Source of the DNA: Clostridia bacterium
GTDB taxonomy: Bacteria > Bacillota_A > Clostridia > Christensenellales > Aristaeellaceae
NCBI GenBank assembly: GCA_017509065.1
Contig: JAFWQM010000207.1
Span: forward strand, 1-23,571
Reading direction: 5' to 3'
Length of the DNA stretch: 23,571 nt
In this document: piece after piece, positions 1 to 7,968 of the stretch
How positions within the stretch are numbered: the first letter of the stretch is position 1
Layout of the letters: the number at the start of each line of letters is the position of its first letter
Notes under the pieces: generated by a model
Databases searched by the model: none
The model's input: the letters and a program-made list of their open reading frames with translations, nothing else
What the model was told of the DNA's origin: nothing
Program-made: the position numbers and the translations under genes

Positions 1-140
1 CTCGAAAAACAATCCGGTGGATTGTTTTTAGCGGAGGCCGGGCGGCAGCCCAGGGCCGAAGGATATTTCAAGGTTGAGTGACGCAGGATGGACCGATTTA
101 TCGCCCGCAGATAATTCATGATTTAGTTGGGCGAGCAATA
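1..140. repeat. Left copy of 139-bp contig-terminal inverted repeat
   Basis: Bases 2-140 are an exact reverse complement of 23433-23571; pairing stops at 141. The repeat contains a perfect 11-bp hairpin at 5-15/19-29 with loop ggt. Read outward from the gene block, that hairpin ends in a run of five T and so resembles a terminator. There is also a TCGCCC/GGGCGA inverted pair near the inner edge. It begins 13 bp beyond the stop of the Nudix gene. No coding potential is evident. A dispersed repeat that broke the assembly is the simplest reading. The enclosed genes are housekeeping, so transposon terminal repeats are unlikely. Confidence 0.9.
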
Positions 141-153
141 TTGCGTGTTCTTC

Positions 154-558
154 TCATTCCTCCATCCAGCGGGCAAACAGTTTCGGCGTGATGTCCGGAT
201 AGGTCAAGTTATCAGGCAGGGCGTCAAAGAAACCGATTTCTTTCATTTCGCTGGCGGGTATCGAAGCGAAGGAGCGGACAAACGCGGCGAATACCTGGCC
301 GTTCGCCTGGCTGGTTTCATCCGCCGCCCAGTAATCAAACAAAGGGTGAATATCAAAATCCTGAGCGCCGGATTCTTCCCACAGTTCACGCTTCGCCGCT
401 TCGAGGGGCGTTTCCCCTTTTTCGATATGCCCGCCCTGCGTTTCCCAGGTGCTGCGGTTTCTGTGGCGGCTGAGGACAATTTTATCCTGATACTTTGTCA
501 GCACAACCACGTATTTGTACGATTTCAATGTGTTCATGGGATGAATGACGCACTTCAT
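154..558 (-). CDS. Nudix hydrolase
   Basis: A 134-residue single-domain Nudix protein, expected to hydrolyse a nucleoside diphosphate linked to another group, using Mg2+ or Mn2+. The Nudix box is complete: Gly43, x5, Glu49, x7, Arg57-Glu58-Leu, x, Glu61-Glu62, x, Gly64-Ala. The QGGH-type sequence just before it, after W38-E39-T40, resembles the (di)NTP-clearing MutT/ADP-ribose group, but the substrate cannot be read from sequence. The chosen ATG overlaps the esterase stop by ATGA, which suggests translational coupling. A second ATG seven codons in (537) is possible. It is the last gene before the terminal repeat, whose hairpin may act as its terminator. Confidence 0.88.
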   Translation of the reverse strand: MKCVIHPMNTLKSYKYVVVLTKYQDKIVLSRHRNRSTWETQGGHIEKGETPLEAAKRELWEESGAQDFDIHPLFDYWAADETSQANGQVFAAFVRSFASIPASEMKEIGFFDALPDNLTYPDITPKLFARWMEE

Positions 559-1310
559 TCAGACTCCGCCTTTCGCAGGAATTCCGTTATGGCCGAAACG
601 ATCTTTGGATATTCCGGGGAAATGGTGCATACATGCGGCGCGTCGTCCAGCCAGAGCTGGGCTTTGTTGCCGCTGGACACGCCGTTCAGGATGATGTCCG
701 GGCTGTCAGGGGTCACGGTTTTGTCGCCGTGAGACTGAATGACCAGCACAGGGCAGCGGATCAGAGACAGATCCCGCCTCGCCCGGTGCATGATGGTGCT
801 CAGATGCGCAACGCTGGACAGCGGGTAACTGTCATAGCCGATATCATAGTCAGCGATCAGGCTTTTCCTGCTGCCGTCAGCCTGTTTATGAACTATCGGA
901 TGCACGAGCGCCGCGACAGACGCGAGGGAGCGGAATCTTGACATTGTCTTCATCGGCGCGGCAATGGCCGCGCAGGCGTCAGCGTCCATCTGCTCCGCCA
1001 GCATCAGCGCGAGGCACCCACCCATGGACAGGCCGGCGACAGAGAAAAACCTGTACTTCGCGCGCATTTCCGCAGCCGCTTCCCGGGCTGCCTGAAACCA
1101 ATCCTGCCAGGAAGCCCTGGCCATGGCTTCGGGGCTTTCGCCGTGGCCCGGCAGCAGGATGCCGCGAACCGCGAAGCCGTTTTCCCTGAGGCCTTCCCCG
1201 ATCAGACGCATATGGGATGGGCTTCCCGTAAAACCGTGAATCAGCAGCACGCCGTGCTCCCCCTCCGGAAAATCAAACGGCTGCGCCTGGGGTAAAGAAA
1301 AATCCTGCAT
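555..1310 (-). CDS. Alpha/beta-hydrolase, Est30-like carboxylesterase or monoacylglycerol lipase
   Basis: A 251-residue cytoplasmic alpha/beta-hydrolase with no signal peptide. Visible signatures are the oxyanion-hole HGFTG at 25-29, the nucleophile elbow G-L-S95-M-G-G, Asp196 in the SHGDKTVTP segment and His226 in DAPHV. Together these give a complete Ser-Asp-His triad. Length and motif spacing match Bacillus/Geobacillus Est30-type carboxylesterases, which hydrolyse short- to medium-chain esters; some relatives are monoacylglycerol lipases. The ATG has an AAGGA site about 9 nt upstream. A strong terminator lies only about 25 bp upstream and I see no good promoter between them, so expression may rely on read-through or a weak promoter. 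It is coupled to the downstream Nudix gene by a 4-bp overlap. Confidence 0.88.
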   Translation of the reverse strand: MQDFSLPQAQPFDFPEGEHGVLLIHGFTGSPSHMRLIGEGLRENGFAVRGILLPGHGESPEAMARASWQDWFQAAREAAAEMRAKYRFFSVAGLSMGGCLALMLAEQMDADACAAIAAPMKTMSRFRSLASVAALVHPIVHKQADGSRKSLIADYDIGYDSYPLSSVAHLSTIMHRARRDLSLIRCPVLVIQSHGDKTVTPDSPDIILNGVSSGNKAQLWLDDAPHVCTISPEYPKIVSAITEFLRKAESE

Positions 1311-1334
1311 GGCCTGTTCCTTTCCTGAACCGTC

Positions 1335-1365
1335 AGAAAAGCCGTCCGGGAAAACCCCGGACGGC
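1335..1365 (-). terminator. Rho-independent terminator after exported protein A
   Basis: A perfect 10-bp GC-rich stem (1341-1350 with 1356-1365, 5-nt loop) is followed on the minus strand by TTTTCT. It lies about 20 bp after the stop of the gene ending at 1385. Confidence 0.92.
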
Positions 1366-1384
1366 AGGGAAAAGTGAGATAATA

Positions 1385-2812
1385 TCAGGCAGCGGGAGCT
1401 TCTTCAGCGGGAGCTTCCTCCACAGCGGGGGATTCCGCGCCGCCGCCCATGAACTGGGACACGAGCTGGTTGACCAGCTGTTCCAGGATGGCGCCCTGCA
1501 TGGGCATAACGGTCTTGATGTTGTTCATCACATCGCTCAGGCCGTTCGTCACGGCGTCCATCACCAGCGCGCTGATCAGGTTGGGAGCGTTCTGCTCGTC
1601 CAGCAGGCCTTCGAGGGCAAATTCGGCCTTGTCGCCGTCCGTGGCTTTCTTGGTGCGTTCGCCGGCCATGGCAAAGCCGATGGAGCAATTCGCCACAGGC
1701 GTTTCCGCGTCGTTGAGATACAGAGCGCCGTCCACGTTCACGCCAGTGTCGGTCGCGGCAGCGGTGAGCTCGAGCAAAATGTCCATGCCCTCAGCGGACA
1801 CGGCGATAGTGGCGACCAGGCCGTTTTCAACGAGCTCGCCGTAGATTTCAAAGGACACATTCTGAGCGGGGATCTCCACGCTGATGTCCAGGGCGTTTTC
1901 AGCCACGTACACATAAGTCGTGGTGTCGCCTTCGTCGCTTTCCTTGCCCATGGCGTTGACGATCACGAAGGTGTCAACGGCGGTCTGGTTGCCTTCATCG
2001 TCGGTGATGGTATAGACCAGGCCGGCCACGTCGGGAATGTATTCAGCGGGCGCATCCAGGCTGCCCAGGATCTGGGCAGGATCAAAGGAAGCGCCGGGAA
2101 TCATGGTAACAATGGAATCGATCGCGGCCTTGACGTCTTCGTCGGAAAGCGCCTTGGTGGCAAACTGCTTCACAGCTTCGATCATGCCGGCAACGTCCAC
2201 GGTCAGGGTCTTTTCGGTGTTGAATACCACGCCTTCGATCAGATCGGCGTATTCACCCTTGACGGGTTCGCCGAAGACGACCAGGGACTGGAACGCGCCG
2301 AACGTTTCCATGGCATAGCCGGCGATCTTTTCAGCAGCCTTCTCAATCAGTTCCATATCCAGCTTGCCGCTGGCTTCCTCGGCCTGCTTCATGAATTCTT
2401 CAACCAGCTTCTGGATGGTGGCCGTCTGGATGGTCAGCAGATAGCTGGGCAGCAGATTGGTGGAGAGGGCAAAGCCGGTCTCTGTGGCTTCCGCCACAAG
2501 GGACAGGATTTCCTGGCCCTTCACAGACAGGTCATACTGCACGCCGTTATCGGCGAAAATCAGCTGTTCGCCCAGACCGTTGAGCAGGGGCAGCAGCATC
2601 TTCGCCATGCCGGCAGATTCCTCGGGCAGCTGGGCGGTGGCCAGCAGCGCGGCAGCCTGTTCCTCATCCAGCTCCAGGCTGTAGGTGAGAGTTAAGTTCG
2701 GGATCGCCAGGTCAAAGGGCAGGCCCGGCTGTTCTTCGGCGGTTTCAGCCAGCGCGGATACGCAGGTGAACGCCATCATCATCGCGACGAGCAAAGCAAT
2801 CAGTTTTTTCAT
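1385..2812 (-). CDS. Exported protein of unknown function (paralogue A)
   Basis: A 475-residue protein with a typical Sec signal peptide (MKK, hydrophobic core, cleavage predicted after SALA at ALA|E). I recognise no domain. The mature part alternates amphipathic beta-like segments (for example LTLTYSLEL, ALDISVEI, ATIAVSAEG) with long acidic helices, and ends in a low-complexity Glu/Ala/Pro tail. The start at 2812 was chosen because it begins the signal peptide and has AAAGGGG about 8 nt upstream; an in-frame extension to 2947 would run across the promoter. It has its own promoter (2919-2947) and terminator (1335-1365), so it can be expressed alone. The LEQ-x2-NQL-x-QF segment near the C-terminus resembles the end of paralogue B (LEQ-x2-NQLTQFF). 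It is probably secreted or at the cell surface. Confidence 0.85.
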   Translation of the reverse strand: MKKLIALLVAMMMAFTCVSALAETAEEQPGLPFDLAIPNLTLTYSLELDEEQAAALLATAQLPEESAGMAKMLLPLLNGLGEQLIFADNGVQYDLSVKGQEILSLVAEATETGFALSTNLLPSYLLTIQTATIQKLVEEFMKQAEEASGKLDMELIEKAAEKIAGYAMETFGAFQSLVVFGEPVKGEYADLIEGVVFNTEKTLTVDVAGMIEAVKQFATKALSDEDVKAAIDSIVTMIPGASFDPAQILGSLDAPAEYIPDVAGLVYTITDDEGNQTAVDTFVIVNAMGKESDEGDTTTYVYVAENALDISVEIPAQNVSFEIYGELVENGLVATIAVSAEGMDILLELTAAATDTGVNVDGALYLNDAETPVANCSIGFAMAGERTKKATDGDKAEFALEGLLDEQNAPNLISALVMDAVTNGLSDVMNNIKTVMPMQGAILEQLVNQLVSQFMGGGAESPAVEEAPAEEAPAA

Positions 2813-2918
2813 GGTTTGAACCCCTTTCTTTTTCAGTGCGAAACATTCTTGCTTTCTATCAGGACCACCCGTTTTCCGGGCGGATTCCGCATGGATAAAT
2901 CGCTTTGTTTCGGGAATG

Positions 2919-2947
2919 ATTATATCATGGTTTTGCGTCTTTGGCAA
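2919..2947 (-). promoter_or_regulatory. Sigma-70-type promoter for exported protein A
   Basis: TTGCCA (2942-2947), a 17-bp spacer and a perfect TATAAT (2919-2924) on minus. The start codon is about 107 bp downstream, giving a leader of about 100 nt in which I see no known riboswitch. Confidence 0.8.
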
Positions 2948-3016
2948 TACGGTTCCTGTTTAAATCATGCGGTATTGGAGCAGGGATTCCGACAATTCAG
3001 GCGTCAGCACGCGCCC

Positions 3017-4519
3017 TTATATTCCGGTAAGGCCGCCGAGCATCATGGACGCGAAGAACTGGGTGAGCTGATTGGTCCACTGTTCCAGGAGGGCATTCCG
3101 TTCTTTTCCGGTCATCTGATCCACCCTCACGGTGTTCTCCGCTTCGGAAACCACGGTATAATCGAAGGGCGACACGGTACGGCTGGTGAGCTGCGCGTTA
3201 ATGGCCGCGCCGCTGTTCATATCCATCCAGGAAATGTTGCCGTCCAGGTGCGTGGGCGACTGCTTGGAACTGCCGGAGGACAGCGTGGCGTTCAGCGAAA
3301 AGATCTGCATGGGGATATCCGATTCCCCGCGGGGACGGATCATCAGGCTGCCCCGGATGGTCTGGGTGGACTTGTCGTCGGCCAGAGAATACGCTTCTTC
3401 GCCCTGATCCCAGGTGAGGCTGTAATCAAAGCTGACCGATTTCAGTTCAGGCGTTCCGTCGCTGACCACAAAGGAGGCTCCTTCCGGCCTGACGGGCACC
3501 AGCAGCGCCACGGCGCCGGTATAACTGCCGGAGGCAGTCTGCTCACAGGAAATATCGAATTCGCCACCGTCCTTCATCGCGCCGGTCACGCGCCATTCCT
3601 GGCCGCCCTCGGAGGGAGTGACGGAGAACTCGAGCCGGGTAAACAGCGCGTCCTGGGCGAAGGGGAAGGAAATGCGGTCGAGCAGCGCGGTGCCGGAGGA
3701 ATCATGGCGGCGGGCGATTTCCACGCTGCCTTCCATTTTCATCTGATCCAGCAGGGCAGTCAGCGTGTCCAGTGCAGAAGGCTGAAGATATGCCGCGGCT
3801 TCCTGGGGCATCACAACCTCGCTGAGCAGGCTCAAAAGCGTCTGATCCTGGTAAAAAGCCCTGAGCAGCGTTTTGATTTCTTCCTTCACTTCCCGGGCCG
3901 GGATCCTGCAGGCCAGTTCGGAATAGGGCTTTCCGCCTTCCATGCCCGTGGCTACGGTCGCGAAATTGTTCAGCCATTCCGCCAGTTGCGTTTCATATTG
4001 TTCCAGCAGCGGCTTGGCCCTTTCTTTCCAGCTGTCCGGCGCGTTCAGCACGTTCAGCATCATCTGCCACACCGGCGGCCACGTCCCGCTCTCTTGGGAG
4101 GCGGAAGCAAAAAGCCTCGTCCAGTTCCAGGTCCGGGCGGCGGTATAGATCTTTTCCGGGTCAAGCAAGTCGCCGGATACGCCGGTCAGCTTTTCATCAT
4201 AGAGGAAAGAAAGCTTGTGGGCAGGCTGGCCCTCGGCGGCAAGCGTCACGGCTGCTTCGCCTTCGTCACGGTTCCGCTGGGTGCTGTGCTCCAGCGTTAC
4301 CGTAAGGCGGGGCAAAATGGCCTTGATCATCGCCCACGTTTCCGCGGGGATCGCGGAAGAGCCTTCCCCGATGACCGTAAAAGTGAGCGTACCCCTGTAA
4401 GCCGATTCCTTCATCGCCTGCTGGTAAAACTTTCCCATCAGCGTATCGTTTTCCGCGAACGCCGCCGCGGCGCTCAAAACCAGCAGCAGCGCAAGGACAA
4501 ACGCGATCGATCGTTTCAT
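3017..4519 (-). CDS. Exported protein of unknown function (paralogue B)
   Basis: A 500-residue protein with a clear signal peptide (MKR, Leu/Ala core, cleavage at AFA|E). There is no recognised domain. An N-terminal LTFT beta segment leads into a helix and then LTVTLEHS, the same order seen in A and C. A helical middle (about 120-240) and a Ser/Thr-rich beta section (about 240-440) follow, and the protein ends in a hydrophobic helix with LLEQ-x2-NQLTQFF. The start has a near-ideal AGGAGG 9 nt upstream that sits in the 18-bp gap after gene C, so B and C are almost certainly co-transcribed. No terminator is visible after its stop, and the promoter of A follows within 100 bp. No ligand or enzyme residues can be assigned. 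Confidence 0.84.
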   Translation of the reverse strand: MKRSIAFVLALLLVLSAAAAFAENDTLMGKFYQQAMKESAYRGTLTFTVIGEGSSAIPAETWAMIKAILPRLTVTLEHSTQRNRDEGEAAVTLAAEGQPAHKLSFLYDEKLTGVSGDLLDPEKIYTAARTWNWTRLFASASQESGTWPPVWQMMLNVLNAPDSWKERAKPLLEQYETQLAEWLNNFATVATGMEGGKPYSELACRIPAREVKEEIKTLLRAFYQDQTLLSLLSEVVMPQEAAAYLQPSALDTLTALLDQMKMEGSVEIARRHDSSGTALLDRISFPFAQDALFTRLEFSVTPSEGGQEWRVTGAMKDGGEFDISCEQTASGSYTGAVALLVPVRPEGASFVVSDGTPELKSVSFDYSLTWDQGEEAYSLADDKSTQTIRGSLMIRPRGESDIPMQIFSLNATLSSGSSKQSPTHLDGNISWMDMNSGAAINAQLTSRTVSPFDYTVVSEAENTVRVDQMTGKERNALLEQWTNQLTQFFASMMLGGLTGI

Positions 4520-4537
4520 GTGCAGTGTCCTCCTATG

Positions 4538-6040
4538 TTAATATCCTTCCTCGTCTTCCCAGTCGTCTTCCCAATCGTCGTCAGGTTCCTCTTCCTCCGC
4601 TTCTTCTTCCTCAAGCTCCGTCAGTTCGTCCACGGCAGCCGACAGAGCCGGGGTTACCGGGCCGTTCATCCAGGCGTCGGTGCGCAGGTCGTGCAGGATG
4701 TTCGTCCGCTCCTTCTCGGTCAGCGGTTCGATCAGCTCGATCAGCGCCGCGATCAGAGGCTCCATTTCGGTCTGGACCGCTGCGAGCGCGGATTCCCGCG
4801 ACACCTGGCGCAAGTCCTTCGCGCTGGCCGCGGCGGGCGGGGTGGTTTCCTCATACGGCCCAACCTTCACATCAAAGGTCGCCTTCACCGTATTTTTATT
4901 GCCTTCCTTTTTCAGCAGGGTCACGGTGCCGCTGAGTCCGTCGTCGTCAAACGTAAGCGCAGGGGTCAGCGTCCAGGTGCTCTTGACCTTGTTTTCGGTG
5001 CGGGACACCGTCACTTTGCCCGACCATTTTTCTTCTTCTTCCTTCAAGGTGTTTTTCAGGTTCGCGCTCAGCGTGCCCGACACCGTTTTCCCGTCGAACG
5101 TGCGCGTATACGTGCCTTCGATCGCGAGGGTATTCGCGGTTTTCTTTCCGGTCATCTGCACCGAACAGGTGATCTTGAAATTATTCTTTCCCTTGACCGC
5201 GGGAGCGGAGAAGGAAAGATAGCCGCCCTTTTCCGGCGTAAAGCCGTAGAAAAGCGTCACCTTGCGCTTGTCGTCGCCCAGCGAGGCGTTTCCCGTAAAC
5301 TGCAGGCCCATGTCCTCCCCGGCTTTGTCGAGGAAGCGCTTGAACTTGCATTCGCCTGAAAACTCGATATTTTCCAGCAGGTCTTCCGCCTTCATATACA
5401 GGCTGGGCTGATCCGCCAGCGTTTCTTCCATGGCGGGCAGCAAGGTGTCCAGCACGCGGGGCCAGAATTCGTTCATCTCGTCCCCGGAGAACGTGTAGAT
5501 CTCGCTGGACATGGCCTTGGAAGCGTTCTTGATGGACGTGCCTTCCCTTGATTTTTTCGGCGTGACATGGGAGGCCAGCTTTTCATACAGGCTCGGCGCC
5601 AGCTTCAGATACGCGCCGGGGAACTTTGACGGATCGGGCCATTCGTATTCCCTGCCGCACAGCAGTGTCAGCGCGTCGGGATCGCCTGCCGCGGTGAGAT
5701 AGCTTCCGCCGTCGGGCGAGAAAGTGGTCAGGGAATAATCGTCCTTGCGCTGCACATCCGCCCGCAGCATGCTCTCCCCCATCAGGCTGATCTCCGCCAT
5801 GCTGTTTTTGCCCGCCGACACGGTCAGCGCCAGCCCGTCCAGCCATTCGTTGATCGTTTCGAGGGTCGCTTTGGACAGCGGCGAAAGCGTTTCTGCCTTC
5901 ACCCGCATCGTCAGGGTCAAGCCGTTGCCGGAACTCAGCTGCATAAAACGCGGGGAAAATTCCGCCATCGCCGGCGAACACGAAAGCAGCATCGCGAAAA
6001 CACATGTCCAGATAAAGACCCGTTTCAGGAACCTGCTCAT
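4538..6040 (-). CDS. Exported protein of unknown function with acidic C-terminal tail (paralogue C)
   Basis: A 500-residue exported protein. The start at 6040 begins the signal peptide MSRFLKRVF and has AAAGGA 10 nt upstream; an in-frame ATG at 6103 would add 21 non-signal residues. Cleavage is predicted at AMA|E. An LLSC sequence inside the signal is a poor lipobox, so lipidation is possible but not favoured. The N-terminus has LTLTMRV, a helix, then LALTVSAG, matching A and B in layout. The centre is rich in Thr/Lys beta strands, followed by a helical segment (about 425-470). The last 30 or so residues are almost all Glu, Asp and Trp, a strongly acidic tail. It leads the C-B pair from the promoter at 6130-6158. 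No known family was recognised. Confidence 0.84.
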   Translation of the reverse strand: MSRFLKRVFIWTCVFAMLLSCSPAMAEFSPRFMQLSSGNGLTLTMRVKAETLSPLSKATLETINEWLDGLALTVSAGKNSMAEISLMGESMLRADVQRKDDYSLTTFSPDGGSYLTAAGDPDALTLLCGREYEWPDPSKFPGAYLKLAPSLYEKLASHVTPKKSREGTSIKNASKAMSSEIYTFSGDEMNEFWPRVLDTLLPAMEETLADQPSLYMKAEDLLENIEFSGECKFKRFLDKAGEDMGLQFTGNASLGDDKRKVTLFYGFTPEKGGYLSFSAPAVKGKNNFKITCSVQMTGKKTANTLAIEGTYTRTFDGKTVSGTLSANLKNTLKEEEEKWSGKVTVSRTENKVKSTWTLTPALTFDDDGLSGTVTLLKKEGNKNTVKATFDVKVGPYEETTPPAAASAKDLRQVSRESALAAVQTEMEPLIAALIELIEPLTEKERTNILHDLRTDAWMNGPVTPALSAAVDELTELEEEEAEEEEPDDDWEDDWEDEEGY

Positions 6041-6129
6041 GATCGTCACATCCTTTCGACTCCCATCCATCATAACGAAAAACCCAATCCGATTCTTGCG
6101 CAAACAAATGGGGGTTGATCTTTCTGTCT

Positions 6130-6158
6130 ATTATAACGCATTTTTTGACATTTGAAAA
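6130..6158 (-). promoter_or_regulatory. Promoter for exported genes C and B
   Basis: A perfect TATAAT (6130-6135), a 17-bp spacer and a weak -35 TTTTCA (6153-6158) on minus. The -35 is formed from the T-run of the recN terminator. Confidence 0.65.
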
Positions 6159-6172
6159 GGGCCAAAGGCCCT
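6151..6172 (-). terminator. Rho-independent terminator after recN
   Basis: A 6-bp stem AGGGCC/GGCCCT (6158-6163 with 6167-6172, loop of three) is followed on minus by TTTTC. It sits about 55 bp beyond the recN stop. The stem is short, so termination may be partial. Confidence 0.7.
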
Positions 6173-6227
6173 GTTTGGCGCTATATGTGAAAGTTTTTGC
6201 GTATTATTCAGAAAGTACCGGACGGCT

Positions 6228-7883
6228 TTATCTCCTCAGCATTTCCCTCGCGTGGGCGCGCGCGCTTTCCGGGTCGCCGCCGAGCATGCGGGCGATTTCG
6301 TTCACCCGGGCTTCGCCGACGAGCGGGGTCAGCTGCGTGCGGGTGCGTTCGCCGTCGAATGATTTTTCCACCAGATAGTGGTGGTCAGCCAGCGCGGCGA
6401 TCTGCTGCAGATGCGTCACGCACAGCACCTGCCGCTCCTTCGCGATGGCGGCCATCTTTTCCCCCACCACCTGCGCGGCGCGGCCCGAAATGCCGGTGTC
6501 GATCTCGTCAAAGATCATGGAAGGCACGCCCTCGCGCTGCGCGGCGACGGATTTGATGGCCAGCATCAGGCGGCTCAGCTCGCCGCCGGAAGCGATTTTG
6601 GAAAGCGGCTGCAGTTCCTCGCCCCGGTTGGGCGCGATGAGGAAAGCGGCGGTTTCATTGCCCAGCGGCCCGGGCGGACAGGCGGGCAAAGTCACCTGGA
6701 ATTTCGTCCCCGCCATGTTCAGGTCGCGGAGCTGAATCTCCATTTCCTTTTCAAAGTTCCGGGCAAGCGCCTGCCGCGCGGCGGTCAGCTGTTCCGCCGT
6801 TTTTTTATATTGCTGGCTCCGCTGCTTTTCCTTTTTCGTCAGCGCGTCCAGGTCGTCGTCCATGCTTTCAAAGCTGCTCAGTTCCCGTTCGATTTCTTTC
6901 AGCTTCGCAATCATTTCCCCGGTGGTCGCCCCCCCGTACTTGCGGCTCAAACGGCGGATCAGGTCCAGGCGGCTCTGCACCGCCTCGAGGCGTTCCGGGT
7001 CGGTATCCAGCTGTTCCAGCAGATCCCGCAGCGTCAGGCCGATGTCCTCCGCTTCATAATACAACGCGTCCAGGCGGCTGCGCAGGGAAGCGTAGGCTTC
7101 ATCCAGCCCTTCAATCGGCTGCAGCGCGGCAGCCGCGGTACGCAGCGCTTCGGCCGCGGGATTGCCGCCGTCGTAGACCTGCTCGTAGGCTTCCCGCAGG
7201 CCGCTTTCGATTTTCTCCACGTTGCGGTACTTGTCCCTCTCCCTGGCAAGCTCTTCTTCCTCGCCAGGTATGAGTTTGGCTTTTTTCAATTCTTGCTGCC
7301 GGATGCGCAGCAGTTCCATCCGCTCGCCGGCATACGCGCTCTGTTTTTGCAGCCTGTCAAGTTCTTTTTTGCAATCATGCCAGGTGGTATAATCCGCTTT
7401 GGTTTTATCCAAAAGCGCCTGGTGCGCTTCATCCCCGGAAGCGTCCAGGAAGCCAAGGTGCTTTTTTTCATCCATCAGCGATTGATGCTCGTGCTGTCCG
7501 TGAATATCCATGAGCATGTCGGTGATCTGGTGGTACTGCCCAAGCGGCAGCAGCGCGCCGTTCACCCGGCAGGAGGAGCGGCCGGACAGCGTGATTTCAC
7601 GGCTGAGAATCAGCTCGTTCCCTTCATCCAATTCCAGGTCTTTCAGCAGCTTTTGCGCCGGCGGGCAGTCCGACACGTCGAACACGCCCTCCACCCGCGC
7701 CTTTTCTTCGCCATGACGGATGAGTTCTTTCTGCGCCCTACCTCCCAGCAGCAGCGTCACCGCATCCACCAGGATGGATTTACCCGCGCCTGTTTCGCCC
7801 GTCAGCACATGCAGCCCGGAAGAAAAATCCACCTGCATTTCGTCCATCAGCGCGATGTTGCGGATTGATAGCGTTTGAAGCAT
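6228..7883 (-). CDS. recN: DNA repair protein RecN (SMC-like ATPase)
   Basis: A 551-residue, full-length RecN, an SMC-related ATPase recruited to double-strand breaks that helps align broken ends for RecA-dependent repair. The N-terminal half-domain opens with LSIRNIALMDE and has Walker A GETGAGKS at 29-36. The middle (about 150-380) is charged coiled coil. The C-terminal half carries the ABC signature SGGELSR at 432-438, Walker B ending in FDEIDTG at about 458-464, and the VTHLQQIAALAD switch region. The ATG at 7883 follows a GAGGT site. It sits directly after argR in the Firmicutes order nadK-argR-recN. The usual downstream sporulation gene spoIVB is absent; an exported protein gene takes its place. 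Confidence 0.97.
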   Translation of the reverse strand: MLQTLSIRNIALMDEMQVDFSSGLHVLTGETGAGKSILVDAVTLLLGGRAQKELIRHGEEKARVEGVFDVSDCPPAQKLLKDLELDEGNELILSREITLSGRSSCRVNGALLPLGQYHQITDMLMDIHGQHEHQSLMDEKKHLGFLDASGDEAHQALLDKTKADYTTWHDCKKELDRLQKQSAYAGERMELLRIRQQELKKAKLIPGEEEELARERDKYRNVEKIESGLREAYEQVYDGGNPAAEALRTAAAALQPIEGLDEAYASLRSRLDALYYEAEDIGLTLRDLLEQLDTDPERLEAVQSRLDLIRRLSRKYGGATTGEMIAKLKEIERELSSFESMDDDLDALTKKEKQRSQQYKKTAEQLTAARQALARNFEKEMEIQLRDLNMAGTKFQVTLPACPPGPLGNETAAFLIAPNRGEELQPLSKIASGGELSRLMLAIKSVAAQREGVPSMIFDEIDTGISGRAAQVVGEKMAAIAKERQVLCVTHLQQIAALADHHYLVEKSFDGERTRTQLTPLVGEARVNEIARMLGGDPESARAHAREMLRR

Positions 7884-7903
7884 GTTTTACCTCTTCGGAG
7901 AGC

Positions 7904-7964
7904 AGGGATTAGTTTATGAATATAAGGTGGCTGTTTAATCCCTATTCCCTAATCCCTCGTCCCT
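7904..7964. repeat. Heptamer tandem repeat with inverted copy between argR and recN
   Basis: Four back-to-back 7-mers of the type aatccct/attccct/cgtccct occupy 7937-7964. A single inverted copy, agggatta, lies at 7904-7911 and can pair with 7936-7943 as an 8-bp stem with a 24-nt loop. The block fills most of the 85-bp gap between argR and recN. There is no T-run, so it is not an obvious terminator; on the transcript it could form a weak hairpin or favour slippage. Confidence 0.75.
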
Positions 7965-7968
7965 AACC

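Noticed and set aside
2816..5359. An 847-codon open frame on plus
   Set aside because: It is antisense to exported proteins A, B and C, has no signal peptide, ribosome site or domain, and is Arg/Gly/His-rich as expected for a complementary frame of GC-rich genes.
5980..6040. Lipoprotein signal in exported protein C (LLSC)
   Set aside because: Leu at -2 is a poor lipobox fit and a good signal peptidase I site (AMA|E) follows, so a soluble exported protein is more likely.
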